Shown: piece after piece, positions 10,574 through 23,250 of the stretch
How positions within the stretch are numbered: position 1 is the stretch's first letter
How the letters are laid out: the number at the start of each line of letters is the position of its first letter
Source: Cycas panzhihuaensis
Taxonomy: Eukaryota; Cycadophyta
Length of the DNA stretch: 64,000 nt
Assembly: GCA_023213395.1 (NCBI GenBank)
Contig: CM041465.1
Location: 87,613,741-87,677,740, forward strand
Direction: 5' to 3'
The notes under the pieces: generated by a model
The model's input: only the letters and a program-made list of their open reading frames with translations
Told to the model about the DNA's origin: nothing
The model's database searches: none
Program-made: the position numbers and the translations under genes

Positions 10574-10960
10574 TATGGAGGAAGTTGTGGTAACCCCGAC
10601 CCATTTGTTGTCGCTTGGAATATTCGTGACTAAGCGAGTTGTGTTTTGATTAGTGTTAGAATATATATTTCAGTGGCTACTAATAACATAACTGAGTATA
10701 GTGCTATCATTGAAGCCCTAACTGATGCATTTGGGGTTCATCCTGGTCCTATTGACTTGGTTTCTGGCTCGCAACTAGTCATTTGTTAGCTCACATAGGT
10801 TTATCAGGTTCATTATCCCTAATTATGTTCCCTTGCTAACTTGGCAAGATTCCTTTTGGCTCAATTCTTATCTATTATAGTTCACCATGTTCCACAAGAA
10901 CAAAATACTGAGGTCGACCAATTGGTGGCCCATATCTTAAAGTGTCATCTCTCATGGGAT
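10574..10960 (+). pseudogene. RNase H-like domain relic (additional RNase H of a Tat-type gypsy element)
   Basis: RNase H degrades RNA in RNA:DNA hybrids during reverse transcription. The frame starts with GGSCGNPDPFVVAW, a form of the DGA..GNPGP.G strand. It continues after one stop with ATNNITEYSAIIEALTDA (the N.AEY.A...L helix with its acidic residue), then DLVSGSQLVI (the D.S.L.. motif, Asp kept), and ends LARFLLAQF and HHVPQEQNTEVDQLVAHIL (H.PR..N..AD.LA). This type, with NNxTEYxAxIxAL, is the second RNase H typical of plant Tat-type gypsy elements rather than the copia or LINE type. No RT precedes it and no integrase lies between it and the LTR fragment 165 bp downstream. Internal deletions are therefore likely. 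Confidence 0.7.
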
Positions 10961-11124
10961 GGTTCCCGAGTTTGTTGTTGAGATTAGGCTTCTGAATCAC
11001 TTTCACGTGTATTTGTAGTTCCCTTCACCAAGAAACATGTATGCATATATCGATGAGCATTGTTGACAACATTCACCATCCCGCAACACATGTCTAGGGA
11101 GGTCATGTTGCCAAGGGCCATATG

Positions 11125-11690
11125 TTTCTCGCCATTTGGGATTCCAATAGTCATCGATCATAGACATAAGTCAGGTATGCATTGTTACTTTTGTTTAAAG
11201 CTTTACTATTGATTTTCATGATTATGTACTTGTATATGCTACCTAATCTTGTTGATGTTGTGATGATGCATGCACCTATTTTTATTAGCTTGTGACAATC
11301 CTAACCATGGTCAATGGCATTTATTGCTTGTTCACTTGGGTTCTCCATATCTAGAGACACCCTTGAGCACCTTCATGAGCACTTTTAACCCCTTTTTGAG
11401 ACTATTGTCCCATCTTTTTACACTATTATTGATCAAGTTTTGCTGATTAGCCCCCTTTTTAGCCTCTTTTACTCTAGGCCATTGTATTCCCTATCTAATT
11501 CAGTTTTTTACAATAGAACATAGTCATCCTGTTGTAAAAATTAGGACATGACACCTTGGTCTCATTGTCATTTTCTCCATGGGCTAGACCCTATATCATT
11601 GAAAAAAAATTGTAACTAGGTGGCATGTCATATTCTATTTTTCACATTGAGGTGACATCCCTCCGTTGTAAAATTCTTATTATCAAAAGC
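11125..11690 (+). repeat. Tat-like gypsy LTR, 5' ~560 bp (third copy)
   Basis: This segment aligns with 3320-3650 and 60090-60635, including CAATGGCATTTATTGCTTG and the ACAATAGAACA...TTGTAAAAATTA segment. Lying just downstream of the RNase H relic, it would be the 3' LTR of that element. Homology ends near 11680, directly before the XBAT fragment, so the LTR is truncated. Confidence 0.6.
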
Positions 11691-11705
11691 TGGAAGTTTA
11701 CTCAA

Positions 11706-12130
11706 TTAATAAGGGGCACTAGGTACAAAGTTTACAACCACAAGTATGATGCATCTTGTATGATCATTTACTACTACAAAATATAAGGTTGTCCTACGAC
11801 TAAGGTAATTTGCTCATGTATCATTTGCTTTCAACAGAAGAAGAGTTTGCATGACCTCCCTATGTCCATATCAACAAGCTTATAGCAAGTTATCTAGCCA
11901 TAATGATTCCTAGAATTCACATTGGCTACATGCTCGAGCAACAAGAACACAATCTCATTGTGCCATTTAGCAATTGTAAAATGAAGAGGCGAATTAAGCC
12001 CACCAAAGGTCGAATACTTTGCCAAACAAGTATTGAAATCCAATAATATGCAAGTGTTAACCAAATCCCAATATCTCGCAATAGAGACCAGGTGTTCCCC
12101 ATAAGTAAAGCATCCAAACAAATTACCCAT
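11706..12130 (-). pseudogene. Fragment of an XBAT-type ankyrin-repeat E3 ubiquitin ligase gene
   Basis: XBAT/XB3-family proteins are plant ubiquitin ligases with N-terminal ankyrin repeats and a C-terminal RING finger. The fragment starts with the family's N-terminus (MGN-FGC at 12130) and keeps [36 protein letters not shown], then after a TAG (11894) and frame change a second ankyrin repeat (YGHREVMQTLLLLKAND). A third repeat ([16 protein letters not shown]) ends NFVPSAPY and TAA. About 140 of the family's roughly 500 residues are present and no RING domain is seen. There is no intron across three repeats. Conserved Gly/Asp positions are replaced, and with the stop and shift this marks an old pseudogene. 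It abuts the gypsy LTR fragment. Processed copy, element capture or genomic remnant are all possible. Confidence 0.8.
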
Positions 12131-12139
12131 TCCCAAAAA

Positions 12140-14688
12140 TAGCCTTAACCTTGGCCTCTTGCCCTCTATCCATTGTAATAACCTTACACAGTTTCTTTAG
12201 CTCAATGATAACCCTTGATACAGTCTTGTACTACCTCTTTTCCTTGATTCCCTTTTTATAAAAGATCATTGAACCCATGCAGACTGCCCAATGACTTAAG
12301 TGTACCTACAAAATCAAAAGGAGAGCTCCCCCTTCTAGTTTTGCCATTCCTCTTCTTCTAGCTCCTCGACACATTGTCCACTTCATGGCACCACCACCAT
12401 TGCTTCCCTCTTCATTTCCTCTCCCCTTTCATTCGTTTAATTTACTCCACATTCAAGCACACTATTAGACCTCCAAAAATAAGTCTTTAAAAATAACTCG
12501 CTTAACTTACATCTCTTTTTTGGCATTGTTTATCTTAACATAATGTTTTATCAACCATTCTTGACCCATAATCATTCCAAACAATGCCAAAGGGAGGATG
12601 TAGACTCTTTGCATAAACCCACACCAAATTCCAATTATTTTATGATTTATTAACTTCCCTCATTTTATCATTGACCATCTACGTAATTGAATACTCTATA
12701 TGCTTCTCCACCTTTAATAGACTAATATAACCTATACTAGAAGATAAAGAGTTATGACTATTCTCTGTCAATAAAGATAAATATAGATTTGGGGAGGATT
12801 TTATTATGTATATGATTTATGATGGATTTTTGTTCCACTATCTCTTTATGCAACTATATATATACAAACATTGTTTGTAGCTCAAACATGCTTAATAGTT
12901 CCTTACCTATATTCAGTTGTTATCATTCAATCCATTTCAACCATATTTCATATGTTAGTTAATTACTAATGATCATTATTTGTTCTTTAATTCATCAACA
13001 TGTAAATATCAATAGGCTATGATAAGACATATTAGGCATATAATTATTAGAATCATATAATGCATCAATACTAGTTATTATTACTAAACCATACCTTTAT
13101 TTCTAAAACAATTATATTATGGGAATATTACAAAGTAAAGGGATATTGATCTTTGACAGATGAATTATAACCATAATCATAATGACAAACATAATATCTA
13201 TAACCTAGCATTCAAATTTCAATAAGAGGTTTCATAAATTTTAAACGTAAAGAAGAAGAAAAAGGGTTAGAGATATTGCATATTACTTATTTAATCATAA
13301 CTTTGTGGAACCTTTGTTGAGCTATTACATCTAGTTCTGATTTCGAAATAAATTTTGGAGGCATATATTAAATTGCATATTTGTAAATTACACATCTTGC
13401 CAAATAATATTTTTGAAATAAGTTCCAATTGAAATCTACAATTTAATGTAATTAGCGTAAAGAACTTTGATAATGGTTTATATAATTAGGAATGATGTAT
13501 TATTGTGCTTATAATTGATGATTTTCATCTCTACACTTCTAGAGTTTACATTCAAATGACATTACAACCCAAAACATAGTGGTAGTTTTAGAGCATGGCA
13601 ACTAACACAAGTCTTTTAAAACATGGACAGGAAAAACAAAAACATGTTCAAGTTATCAAATGAGTTACCAATAGAAGAATGATCAATACAGGTGATTGGG
13701 TGCCATTTGATGGGCGATTGTGCTAAGGGTTTATCATTGAAACGTGTTCATTAATTTGACCAACCATTCAAATCTCCATGCAAGCTAAACATAATAGATG
13801 TAGATTGGAACAAAGCAGCCACCCTTACCAGGGATTGATCATGGTCGAATTAGGGGCTAATAATGATACAAATCTAGGATAAACAAGGCAAGAGCATTGA
13901 GCAAGAATAATTTAGAATGTCATTACTATGTATGGACCAGAAGGAGTTGAGGATTAAGAACAAGATAAAGTCATTGAGTAGGGATCCAAATAGTAAATTT
14001 AACAAACAAGTGACTGGTATATAACATCATGCTAGTCAATAAGGTAAATGGACAAATGACGACTTGGCAATGGGATGATTATTAAGATGTATTTCTTTCA
14101 TTATAAAAAATGAATCCTACAACTATACATTCATCACATAACAATTTGTGAATTTTGTGATGAAATATTATAGGGTAATGGTTTACTCTGCATGAAGTAG
14201 GAATATGAATATTGAAATTTAATAACTATTCATGACAAGGTGGCATGTGTACTTACCAAAAATGAAAAGAAAGATTTATAGAGTAACAAATTTAATCATT
14301 ATACGTAGAATCAATATCACACTAGGATTGCTCTAGTTACTGAAGATCCCTTCTTCCTTACATCTTTTTCTCAAAATAATTCTCCATTCTCTAATATTTC
14401 TTCTAAGTTAATAGGTGCTTAACTCTCAAATATGAAGGGGGAGAATAATGATGCAAAGGAGAATGATAAAGACGGGGAATATTAGTGATTTATTCTCAAA
14501 ATCTAAATTATTTCATTGAACAAGGAAAATATTTATACATTGATTAAGGGGGTTGGGTTTGTTTGATTCATTGAAAATCAAACCAATGAGACCACCCAAC
14601 TCCCCATTAAATAAACTTGATTAGAGTTTAAAATATACATTTATACTTAATATACATGACCCCATCAAAATGAAACATTAAATAAAGT

Positions 14689-14719
<31 letters not shown>

Positions 14720-15281
14720 GGGGGAAAAGAATACCCCTTAGAACTTAAGACATCTAACATAACCCCAAGAATAACCACTACATCAATATTATACATGAGC
14801 TAAAATTTCAATGGATTTATTTGATGTAGGCTGAAAAATGCTTGGAACTACTTATAACAAACTTGACGTCTGTTAGCCACTCACTCATAAGCATGTGTAA
14901 TGAAGACTAAATAAGTATGAAGAAACCCAAGTAAATTAATAATTATTCTTTAATGAAGAATATAGGTGTTAATATTGGTAATTGACTACCCTTTGTACAA
15001 AATTGGGAGCCTTATTTGTATGAGAAATTGGCACAACCCTTTACAATTGTCTCTATTAACCCTTCACTAATATCATTAATCCTGCTGCTAATGCAACATT
15101 AATCATCGTGTAGATTATTAATGCTAGTGCACCTTTAAACATAGTGTTAAGTGCATACATATGATTCTTGCTATCATAAATTAAACTCCACGTTAACCTG
15201 TTTTAAGGACTAGTCTTACTTATTTATGATATTAAGATATGAGATACATTACAAGTACATAACAATAGTAAATAAGTGGCC
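12140..15281. other. Long AT-rich stretch without a recognised gene
   Basis: The region just above 12140 is purine-rich on the minus strand and could be the old 5' UTR of the XBAT fragment. The rest shows no protein or LTR pair. A polypurine run followed by AT-rich DNA (AAGGGGGAGA at ~14437) might mark an LTR start, but no partner was found. Confidence 0.4.
14693..14719. repeat. (TAA)n microsatellite
   Basis: Nine TAA units run in succession within AT-rich DNA. Confidence 0.9.
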
Positions 15282-15286
15282 ATGAT

Positions 15287-15608
15287 TGATAAAGTAATGT
15301 ATATTTCATTAATGAAGTGTAATGCTTATAATACACTTTACATTTGATTAACTACTGAGAGGATTAGTTACTCTACATAACTTTCCTAACTCCTTGATTC
15401 TCTCTATAAATTGAGAAGTGAATCAATATTATTTGAAAAAATTCAAACTATGTGTTTGTAGGGTAATTGCAGTGAAGACTTTGGAGGAGTTTTCAGCATG
15501 TGTTACATGTGATATAATAAAAATTATTATTTCATCCCTTTTATTGCAATCTCGTCATTCTCATTTGCTCCTGCTTTAATTTACAATGCAATCCGAGTTC
15601 CTCTAACA
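15287..15608 (+). repeat. Copia-A 5' LTR
   Basis: It starts TGATAAAGTAATG and ends CTCTAACA. It aligns throughout with 39836-40158, for example GAGAGGATTAGTTA, AAAATTCAAACTAT and GATATAATAAAAATTAT in both. The bases after it do not show a clean Met-tRNA primer site, so that site has decayed. Confidence 0.85.
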
Positions 15609-15681
15609 TTGCATTGTAGTGAGAGATTTATTTAGCGGATTTTATTTCTATTTTTTGTAATGAAACAGATTCTTAAAGCAT

Positions 15682-16005
15682 TGTTGCTACAATCTAAAGG
15701 GAGGATGGATCTGGGGAATAAGTCACACACATACACACGATAGCAATGGAGAATGAAAAAGAGATGAAACAAGATATGAGAACAAGTTTGGACGTGAGAA
15801 TGAATAATGACTCCCTCTTTGAGATTTTGCCTTTTATTATTGAGAGTGAGTATTAGGGTTAAGATTTTTGCACCTAATGACATAAACCAGAAATTATATC
15901 TAAATACACATAAAGTATATTTCACTAAGAGATTAATACTAACAATATATCCTAAGGTCACTTAATTAATCTACATAAATGACTTTGATACATTAACCTT
16001 TTTCA
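15682..16005 (-). repeat. Copia-B 3' LTR
   Basis: On the plus strand it runs TGTTGCTACAATC...CCTTTTTCA, giving TG...CA ends. The right part (15890-16005) matches 22200-22322, including AACAATATATCCTAAGGTCA. A minus-strand open frame across it (15961-15632) is LTR sequence and not a gene. Confidence 0.7.
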
Positions 16006-16016
16006 ATCCCCCCCTT
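16006..16016 (-). other. Copia-B polypurine tract
   Basis: On the minus strand this reads AAGGGGGGGAT, immediately before the 3' LTR. This is the primer for second-strand synthesis, and it confirms the minus orientation. Confidence 0.75.
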
Positions 16017-16469
16017 AATGGTGGAAGGTCATTTTGAGAAATTTATTCTATAAGGTTTTCATTTGAGCCTCATGATTACAATAAAATTCTAAATGACACT
16101 TTTGTAGAAAAAACTTCATGGAGAATAAAAACCAATGGACTTTCTAAGATCTATAGCCCCTTTGATAAATCAAATTGGCTAAGGTAACTCTTTGATGTAG
16201 CCTGATAACTAAGCAACTTAATCTGTTGAGTCTCCATATACCGTTTGGTCATCTCCTATGCCCTTTTGGGTTTTCATAGGTTCTGATTTTTTAAAACTAG
16301 TACAACCCTCATCCTTTCATACCCACATAGAGTTTTCATAAGTAGGACAGAGCAAAGACTTACTCTTATTCTTCCACACCCACAAGGGGTTTTTGTGAAT
16401 AGAATAGAGTATGATAATCATGTTGCCATCTTCTTTGATCAGTCAAAGATGGAGGCCCTAAGGCTGAAT

Positions 16470-19400
16470 TGCCTTCAGAACTGTTCAAATTTCATCTTTT
16501 GCAGTGGTTTAGTAAAGATATCAGCCACTTGATATGTTATGTGGCAATGTTCTAGCTGAATTGTGTCATTATGAATAAGTTTTCTAATTCTATAGACTTT
16601 TGTACTTATGTGTTTAGTACAATTATGAAATACAAGATTTTTCGCCATGTAGATTGTTGATTGATTATCCATACAAAGGTCAGTAGGACTTGTTTGAGTG
16701 ATATTCAATATTTCCAATAATTTACTAAGTTATATCACCTCTTTACTGGTTTCAGAAGTAACAATGTATTCAACTTCGACAGTTGAATCAGCAACTATCT
16801 TCTGTCGTCTAGATCTCCATGATATTGATGTTGTTCTAAAAAACGTTACATACCTAGATGCAGATCTTCTTGTATCTTTATCTCCTACAAAGTTTGAGTT
16901 GTATATACAGAAAGCTTAAATTCATTATTAAGTTCATATAACATACCAAATTTGTTGGTTGTTGTTAGTTATTTTAACACTCAAACTATAGCATGCCAAT
17001 GATTTTGCTTAGGATTTTTCATGAATCGTGCAAGAATGCCGACAGAGTATGCAATATCCGGCCTTATATTGGTAGTGTAGATGAGACTACCTACAAGTTT
17101 CCTATAGAGTGTTGTATCTACCTCCCCTAATGTCGCCATCAATTGAGAGTTTGGTATTAGGGTCCATAGGTAAAGCCATTGGTCGAGCATCTTCTAACTG
17201 AAACTTGGTTAGAAGATCGCTGATGTATTTTTCTTGAGAGAGAAAGATTTTCCTATTCTTTTGTGTTACTTCAATTCCTAAGTAATATTTCATTAAACCA
17301 AAGTCAGACAATTCAAATGTTTTGCCAAGGTCATTTTTCAACTAACTTATTGCCTATTCACTCTTACCCATTGCTGGCATGTCATCCATGAAGATTATAA
17401 GATAAGTGACTCTGTCATTTTGGTGCTTAATGAACAATATTGCATCAATATCTTGGTAGTCATAAACCTCATATCTAAGTTGCCTCATTCTTTCAGACAA
17501 CTTAGCAAACCAATCGTGGGGGGCTTGTTTATGGCTGTACAAGGATTTTCTGAGCCTGCAAACCTCATGCTCTTGACCTTTGATCTTATATCTTTCTGGT
17601 TGAGCCATATAAATTTCTTCTTCAAGATCTCCATTAAGAAATGTAGTTTTAATATCGAGCTAGTGGATTTTTCAACCATGTTGAGCAGGCAAGGCCACAA
17701 GAGTTCTAATTGTAGGCCACTTGGTTATAGGTGTAAAGACTTTAGCGTAGTTGATGCCTTTCCTTTGTGTAAATCCTTTAACTACCAATCTTGCCTTGTG
17801 TTTTTTAAGGGTGCCATCTGATTTATATTTATTTTTGAATACCCATTTATTTTGAACTCCCTTTTTTATAAGTGGTAAATCAATGTACTCCCATGTACTA
17901 TTTTTTATGAGAGATTAATATTCTTTGCTCATTGCATTTCTCCAGACTATATGTTTTACAACTTCTTGGAATAAGAGAGGCTCTTCATTCAGAGTAAAGT
18001 GCAGTTCTACCGGTTCAAGCTCAGTATATAATGATTCTTGCATTCTTGTTCTATGGGCATTTTGAGTGCTAGTTTTGCCTACATCATCTAGTCATATGTT
18101 CTTATTGAGCTAGCGAGCTTCACGAGATTCTCGAGTAGGGAATGGGGTCTTCATTTTCTTAACTTCTTGGTTCTCATCTTATTCATTAAAATGATCATTT
18201 TATGAGGAGGATATTGATGCACCTGAGGAACATGGTCCTTCTACCACTATTTTGCCTTTGTCAATTGAAGGTGAAGAGGATGATTCTGCTATAATGACTT
18301 TGCCTTTGTCATCTGTTATCTTCAAAAGATGGTGCTAGATGTGCACTCATCGATTCAGAGTCACAATTTATATCCTCTGAGACTCTATTGTCGGCTTCTA
18401 ATATTTGGAGTAATTTATATCTGTCCCCCCTCCCCCCCAAATTTTAGAATTTAAACATCATATTTGATAACATTATTGTAGTGGCATGAGGGTATTTTAA
18501 AGTCTAGTCTAAGCAATTGATCCTCTGTCTCTATAAAAATGACATCTCTAGTAATAATAATTTTTCATTATGAAGGTATAAAAACCATATACCATTTCTT
18601 ATTCATAGGGTATTCAACAAAGATGTCTTTAAATGCCCTTGGCTGGAGTTTATTTCGATTTATATCCAGAATGCAGGTATAGCATGTAGAGCCAAAATTT
18701 TTTAAGTAGTAAATAATTGGGGCTTGTCCTGACTACTTTTCATTAGGTGATTGTCCTTCCTTTGATAGGCTAACAACATTGATACAATAAACAACTATCC
18801 AGATGGCTTTAACCCATAGGTAAGCAGGCATATTTTTATATACCAATATAGCTCGAGCCATGTTTATGGTTGTCCTGTTCATGTGCTCGGCAACTCCATT
18901 TTACTGTGGGGTACCTGCTACTATTATTTGATGTTTGATGCCATTATCTCGAAGGTAGCTTTCGAACTCATGTGAGGTATATTTGTCATGATTATTAGTT
19001 TGAAGATATTTGAGTTGATAACTTGACTCTTTTTCAATGCAGGCTTTGAATTCTTTGAATACATGGAAGGCTTTATCTTTCTTGTATAGAAAATCTACCC
19101 ATACTTTTCTAGTGAAATCACTAATGAAAGAGATGCAATATAATTTTCCCTTCAGTGAAAGAATGGGTATTAGTCCGCACAGATTAGAGTGTACCAATTG
19201 TAATGGATGGCTTGATTTCTACTGACTTTTGGGAGAGGGTTGTTGATGAGATTTGGCAATAATACAAGCTTCACATTTGAAGGGCTTGGAGGAGAACTTT
19301 GGAAGATTTTGAAGAGTATTACAAAGATCTCTAACTCTATTGATGTGAACATGGCCCATGTGAGCATGCCAAAGAGATTTTGGTGATAATGTTGGGTGGG

Positions 19401-20430
19401 CCAGGATAGAGTTAAATGTAAATTCTTCATTAGCACAAGTGCTTTGAGCATAATGAACTTCAAAAGATTGAGAGTTATTCAGTCAAAAGAGTTTGCTAGA
19501 GAGATGTCTAGTCAAGACCACTCGATCAGTTAGAGGGTGAATGACCTAGAGAGTCTAGTCATTTGTGATTACACTCAGATTAAATCCACGAGAGACAAGT
19601 GTGGATAAGGAGAACATGTTTTGTTTGAGATTAGGTATGTATAGGACATCAAGCAATGTAAAATCTCTTAAGCCTGGGAGTTTCAAGTGAATGTTACTAA
19701 TTCCTTCAACAGGTTGTTGTGACTTATCAACCATGTGAACAACTCTTTGAACATTTAAGTTAATTATTTGATATAGACTATGATTGCACGTCATATATTG
19801 AGTTACTCCTTTGTCCATGATCCATTGTCCATTGATTAGAGCCACACTATTTACAATTCCAATAGGACCTGACATTGGTGAAGGGAATTCATAAGTGATA
19901 TATCCATATCGAGCTTCAAATTATCTCTGTAGTTGGTCAATGGCATTTGATGTTGAAGATCCCTTAATTATTTGGAAATGTACTTGTACAAAACTTACAT
20001 CACTAAAGTATTCTTCATAAGTTTTTTCAACATTGTGAGCTCCATATTTTGGTTGGAACTTGGCCAACTTATAAGTGGTAGTTTTGTGGTCTTTTACAAA
20101 GTGTCCTTTACGGTTACACTAATCACACATAATAGTTTGATTGCCAGTTCTTAAAGAGGTACTAGTTTGCCCTGATTGTTTTACTCTTTATTAAGGTGGC
20201 CCTTGGCCTTAAGACTATCGAGTTTATGACTGAGGGTTTGGTTGACCTTGTGAACGATTTTCCATGTTTCTTCCTCTTTCTTTTGCTTAGTTATTTTTTT
20301 TGCTATAAGAGGGACCTTTATTCTTTGTGTAGTAAGATTCTTCTTCCACCTTAAAGGCTATATCTAGAAGAGAGTCAGAGGCTACAAAGTTGGTATCAAA
20401 GGTCTTGTTAAATTCTATATGTGGCTAGTA
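16470..20430 (-). pseudogene. Copia-B gag-pol relic (zinc knuckle, integrase, RT, RNase H)
   Basis: Reading from 20430 down: a Lys-rich gag tail with a zinc knuckle at ~20126-20085 (one stop inside, last Cys replaced); a protease-region stretch (19875-19555) with WIMDKGVTQYMTCN in place of D-SGAS.H, so the catalytic motif is damaged; the gag-pre-integrase region (~19460-19200); and integrase (19197-18900) with VHSNLCGLIP, FISDFTRKVWVDFL and LQTNNHDKYTSHEF. In the integrase the D of D.GGEF is degenerate. RT follows (about 17830-17100) with a variant catalytic FMDD at 17392-17381, SLYSHKQAPHDWF and MKYYLGIEV. RNase H follows to 16475, ending ADIFTKPLQ. Many stops and shifts make it dead. The order matches a standard copia. 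Confidence 0.8.
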
Positions 20431-20439
20431 CATCTGGCA

Positions 20440-22195
20440 CAATAAAGATGTATGTGGCTAGTACAATAAGGATGTAGAAATAAATGCTATGATAAAAAAT
20501 AAGTAATAATTAAGTATTTTTTAACAACTATAAAAAATGAGTATAAGCAATGATGCAAGAATGAGGCCTAATGTAGAGCTGGCAAAGAGTGGTGATATGC
20601 CATGCCACTAACCTCTAACTTATATTCAAATATAGGTGAGGTTTCAATACCTAAGACTTCTAGTATACGATTATAGCCTTTACCCGCAATACCCACACCT
20701 GTATTTAGTGATGAAATCTAAGTCACAGTGAAGCTCAAGTACTCCTAGTCCTTACCCAGTTTACTAGTGAGTAGTTATATATACCTTCTCTGAAGAGTCA
20801 AATGATATGTACGTATCTCATAGCTATGATAGATATTGGATCTTGTATTAAAGTTTTCAGTTTTCCTCGGTGATTATTAGGATTATCCCTAATTAAAGGT
20901 TGTAGGTATAGTTAACCTGTCCCTTTACCACTATTCAGCTTAAGACCAGACCTAGTATAAAACTTATACCTCCCTTAGAGCTCAAACTTCAGCCAACCAT
21001 GGTCTATTTCAACCAAGGCGAGTGTGCGCACAAGTCAAGAATTGGCGGTATAAATCGTATGGATAATATTCCTTTTAGGAATAATGTAAGTTATTTCTGA
21101 ATAATTAAAAACTGAAATGAAAAGTTTCCAAATGTGTTTGTTTACATTTTATACTTGTTTTGTTGTTGCTACTACTTTATGTGATGCTTTATGCTATGTG
21201 TGCAAATAGAAAAAGCATGCTAAATTTAGTAGGAGAACCGAATGTTACTTCTGAATTAAGGTTTCCCTTACTTTAGTACAATATTTTTAAAAATTTTAAT
21301 ATAATAGCCATAAAGGGCTAAAACGTGGATCAACTTGCCGTTAAAATACTAATTTTTCTAAATCTAGATGCATGCTATTTTACCCTATTTTGTGATTTTT
21401 TTACAAAATTTATAAATAATGATAAATAGGTAAAATTTTCTAAAAATTACAAATATGAAGGCCTAAATGATAGAATTTGAATTTATGGCAAAATAAAAAA
21501 GTATTTAAAATATTATTTATAATAAGGTAGCTAAGTCAGATTTATAAAAGGGCATAAAAAAAAATTTCTAAAAAAAATACAAAAGTAAAATCTTACCAAA
21601 TCCATTGTCTCAGAATCTAAACTTCAATATGTCAAAAGTTGCATCTTGATATGTACATCAACTTTTCTTTTTGCACCATCTCTAAAATCAGCCAAAAACT
21701 ACCCTTATAATATCTTTTTGTGGGGTTGAGTACGCAAATTCAGCATTTGTGAGAAAACTGCAAAGATCTCACTAACTGATGAATGAAATTTGATGAGATT
21801 TATCTTAAAATACTCCTAAGATATAAATCTACTTGATCCCTCAAAAAAACTTTTAGATTTTCAACTCATGTTTAAAGGATTTCATTGAGAAATGTACCTT
21901 AAGTCACTTATTCACAAATTTTAACCTTTTGTTTCAGCTAAAACTTACTGTTGCAAGTTGAATATAAAGACTCTTTAGAAGACAAAAATGATCCTCTTGG
22001 CAAGGTAACCCTACATGCCAAATTTCATCAAAATCTAATATGGTCAAATTTTTTAATAAAATTTTAGGCCTTCATTGCTTCCAAGACTGTTCTGGCAACC
22101 AAATGGCTTCAAAAAATTGTCTTTTTCACCTCTAAAATTTTACACACATAGAGAAAGTAGCAACATGACATGACAACTATCTTTTTCTACTTAAT
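20440..22195. other. AT-rich segment of unknown origin inside Copia-B
   Basis: It occupies the place where the 5' gag, primer site and most of the 5' LTR of Copia-B should be. The left third (20500-21070) is more balanced in base content. The right two thirds are strongly AT-rich. No ORF above 60 codons, no terminal repeats and no similarity to the rest of the window were seen. It could be a non-autonomous insertion or filler DNA from a deletion repair. Confidence 0.4.
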
Positions 22196-22322
22196 TACAT
22201 GAACTTGAAATTACATCTAAATGCACTTAAAGTCCATTTCACTAAGAGACTAATGTTAACAATATATCCTAAGGTCACTTAATTAATTTACACAAATGAC
22301 CTTGATACACTAACCTCTTTCA
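22196..22322 (-). repeat. Copia-B 5' LTR remnant
   Basis: It matches 15886-16005 at most positions, then the similarity ends abruptly to the left. It gives the outer limit of Copia-B; Copia-A leader continues from 22323. Confidence 0.65.
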
Positions 22323-23250
22323 CAGTCTAGTACATTTCTTGTAAATTTTTATAGATGCTTTACAAACCAATAGTTTTTCATAGAATAAATTAGATATTTT
22401 TTATAGTTGGGTGATTTTGAGACATGAAGGGTTTTTTAAACTCAATGTTTTTGTAGTTTTTGAGGTTGTGGAATTGTTCTAAACTTGTCTAATATTAATT
22501 TTATAGTAAGTACTATTTTAAAAATGATATTTTTTACCCTCATTTTGATTTTGGAAACTAAAAAAGGAGGAGGGTTTCAAAACTAAATTTCAACTCATTT
22601 TTTTCCCATTTGTGATCAATTCTCCTCTTATTTGAGGCTACAATTACATAGATCATGTTTGTAAACCCTATAAATAATTGTTTATTTGTTAATTATCATC
22701 TGTATTTGACTCCAGTGAGAACATCAACCTCCATGGCTGTGCACACGAGTTTTTGATGGCTACAAAATTTTATTTTTTAATAAAATCAACCTTTTAATAA
22801 ATATTTCTATATTCTATAGTTTATAACTTTAGAATAATAAAATTAAATTTTTCATAAAGTTAGGGGTTCACACCTTTATTTTTTTGGCTCCTAGTCATAT
22901 TATAAAAGCATCTTTATGTCTAAAAGGTGTTAATCACTATATCTTCATTGTTTGACCTTTATTTTTAAAAATTCAAGTTGTAGTAATCATATTTTAAGTT
23001 GTTCTTTCATAAATTGAGCTTAGATTTATAAACAAACCTTGCAGCATCTGAGTATTCATATAAACTCATGCTTGTGATCATGATTTTATTGCATTTCCCC
23101 CCCATTATATTGAGTGTAAATATAGCTCGTGATATTCTATCTAAGTCACAAAAGTTAAATGACAAAAATTAGATAACTTAAAAGTTTAAAATATATAATA
23201 TTCTAGCTTTAAAAAGATGAATGAAAATTATTGAAGGCAAGAAACTAAAA
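22323..23250 (+). other. Copia-A leader, noncoding
   Basis: AT-rich sequence lies between the Copia-B boundary and the first gag-like peptide. No feature is recognised. Confidence 0.4.

Larger units (their letters stand above)
15682..22322 (-). mobile_element. Copia-B: minus-strand Ty1/copia element, 5' part rearranged
   Basis: Its 3' LTR (15682-16005) is complete. A polypurine tract lies next to it, read on the minus strand from 16016 to 16006. Only ~127 bp of the 5' LTR (22196-22322) matches. Integrase, RT and RNase H relics lie between on the minus strand. It sits in the leader of Copia-A, just after that element's 5' LTR. No matching target duplication was found. The 1.75 kb at 20440-22195 replaces the expected gag start, primer site and rest of the LTR. 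Confidence 0.7.

Noticed and set aside
14548-14608. Imperfect inverted repeat GGGGTTGGGT ... ACCCAACTCCCC as a transposon end
   Set aside because: Short and imperfect; no target duplication or second end was found.
15632-15961. 109-codon minus-strand open frame
   Set aside because: It lies entirely inside the Copia-B 3' LTR, whose ends and polypurine tract are identified; no protein-like domain.
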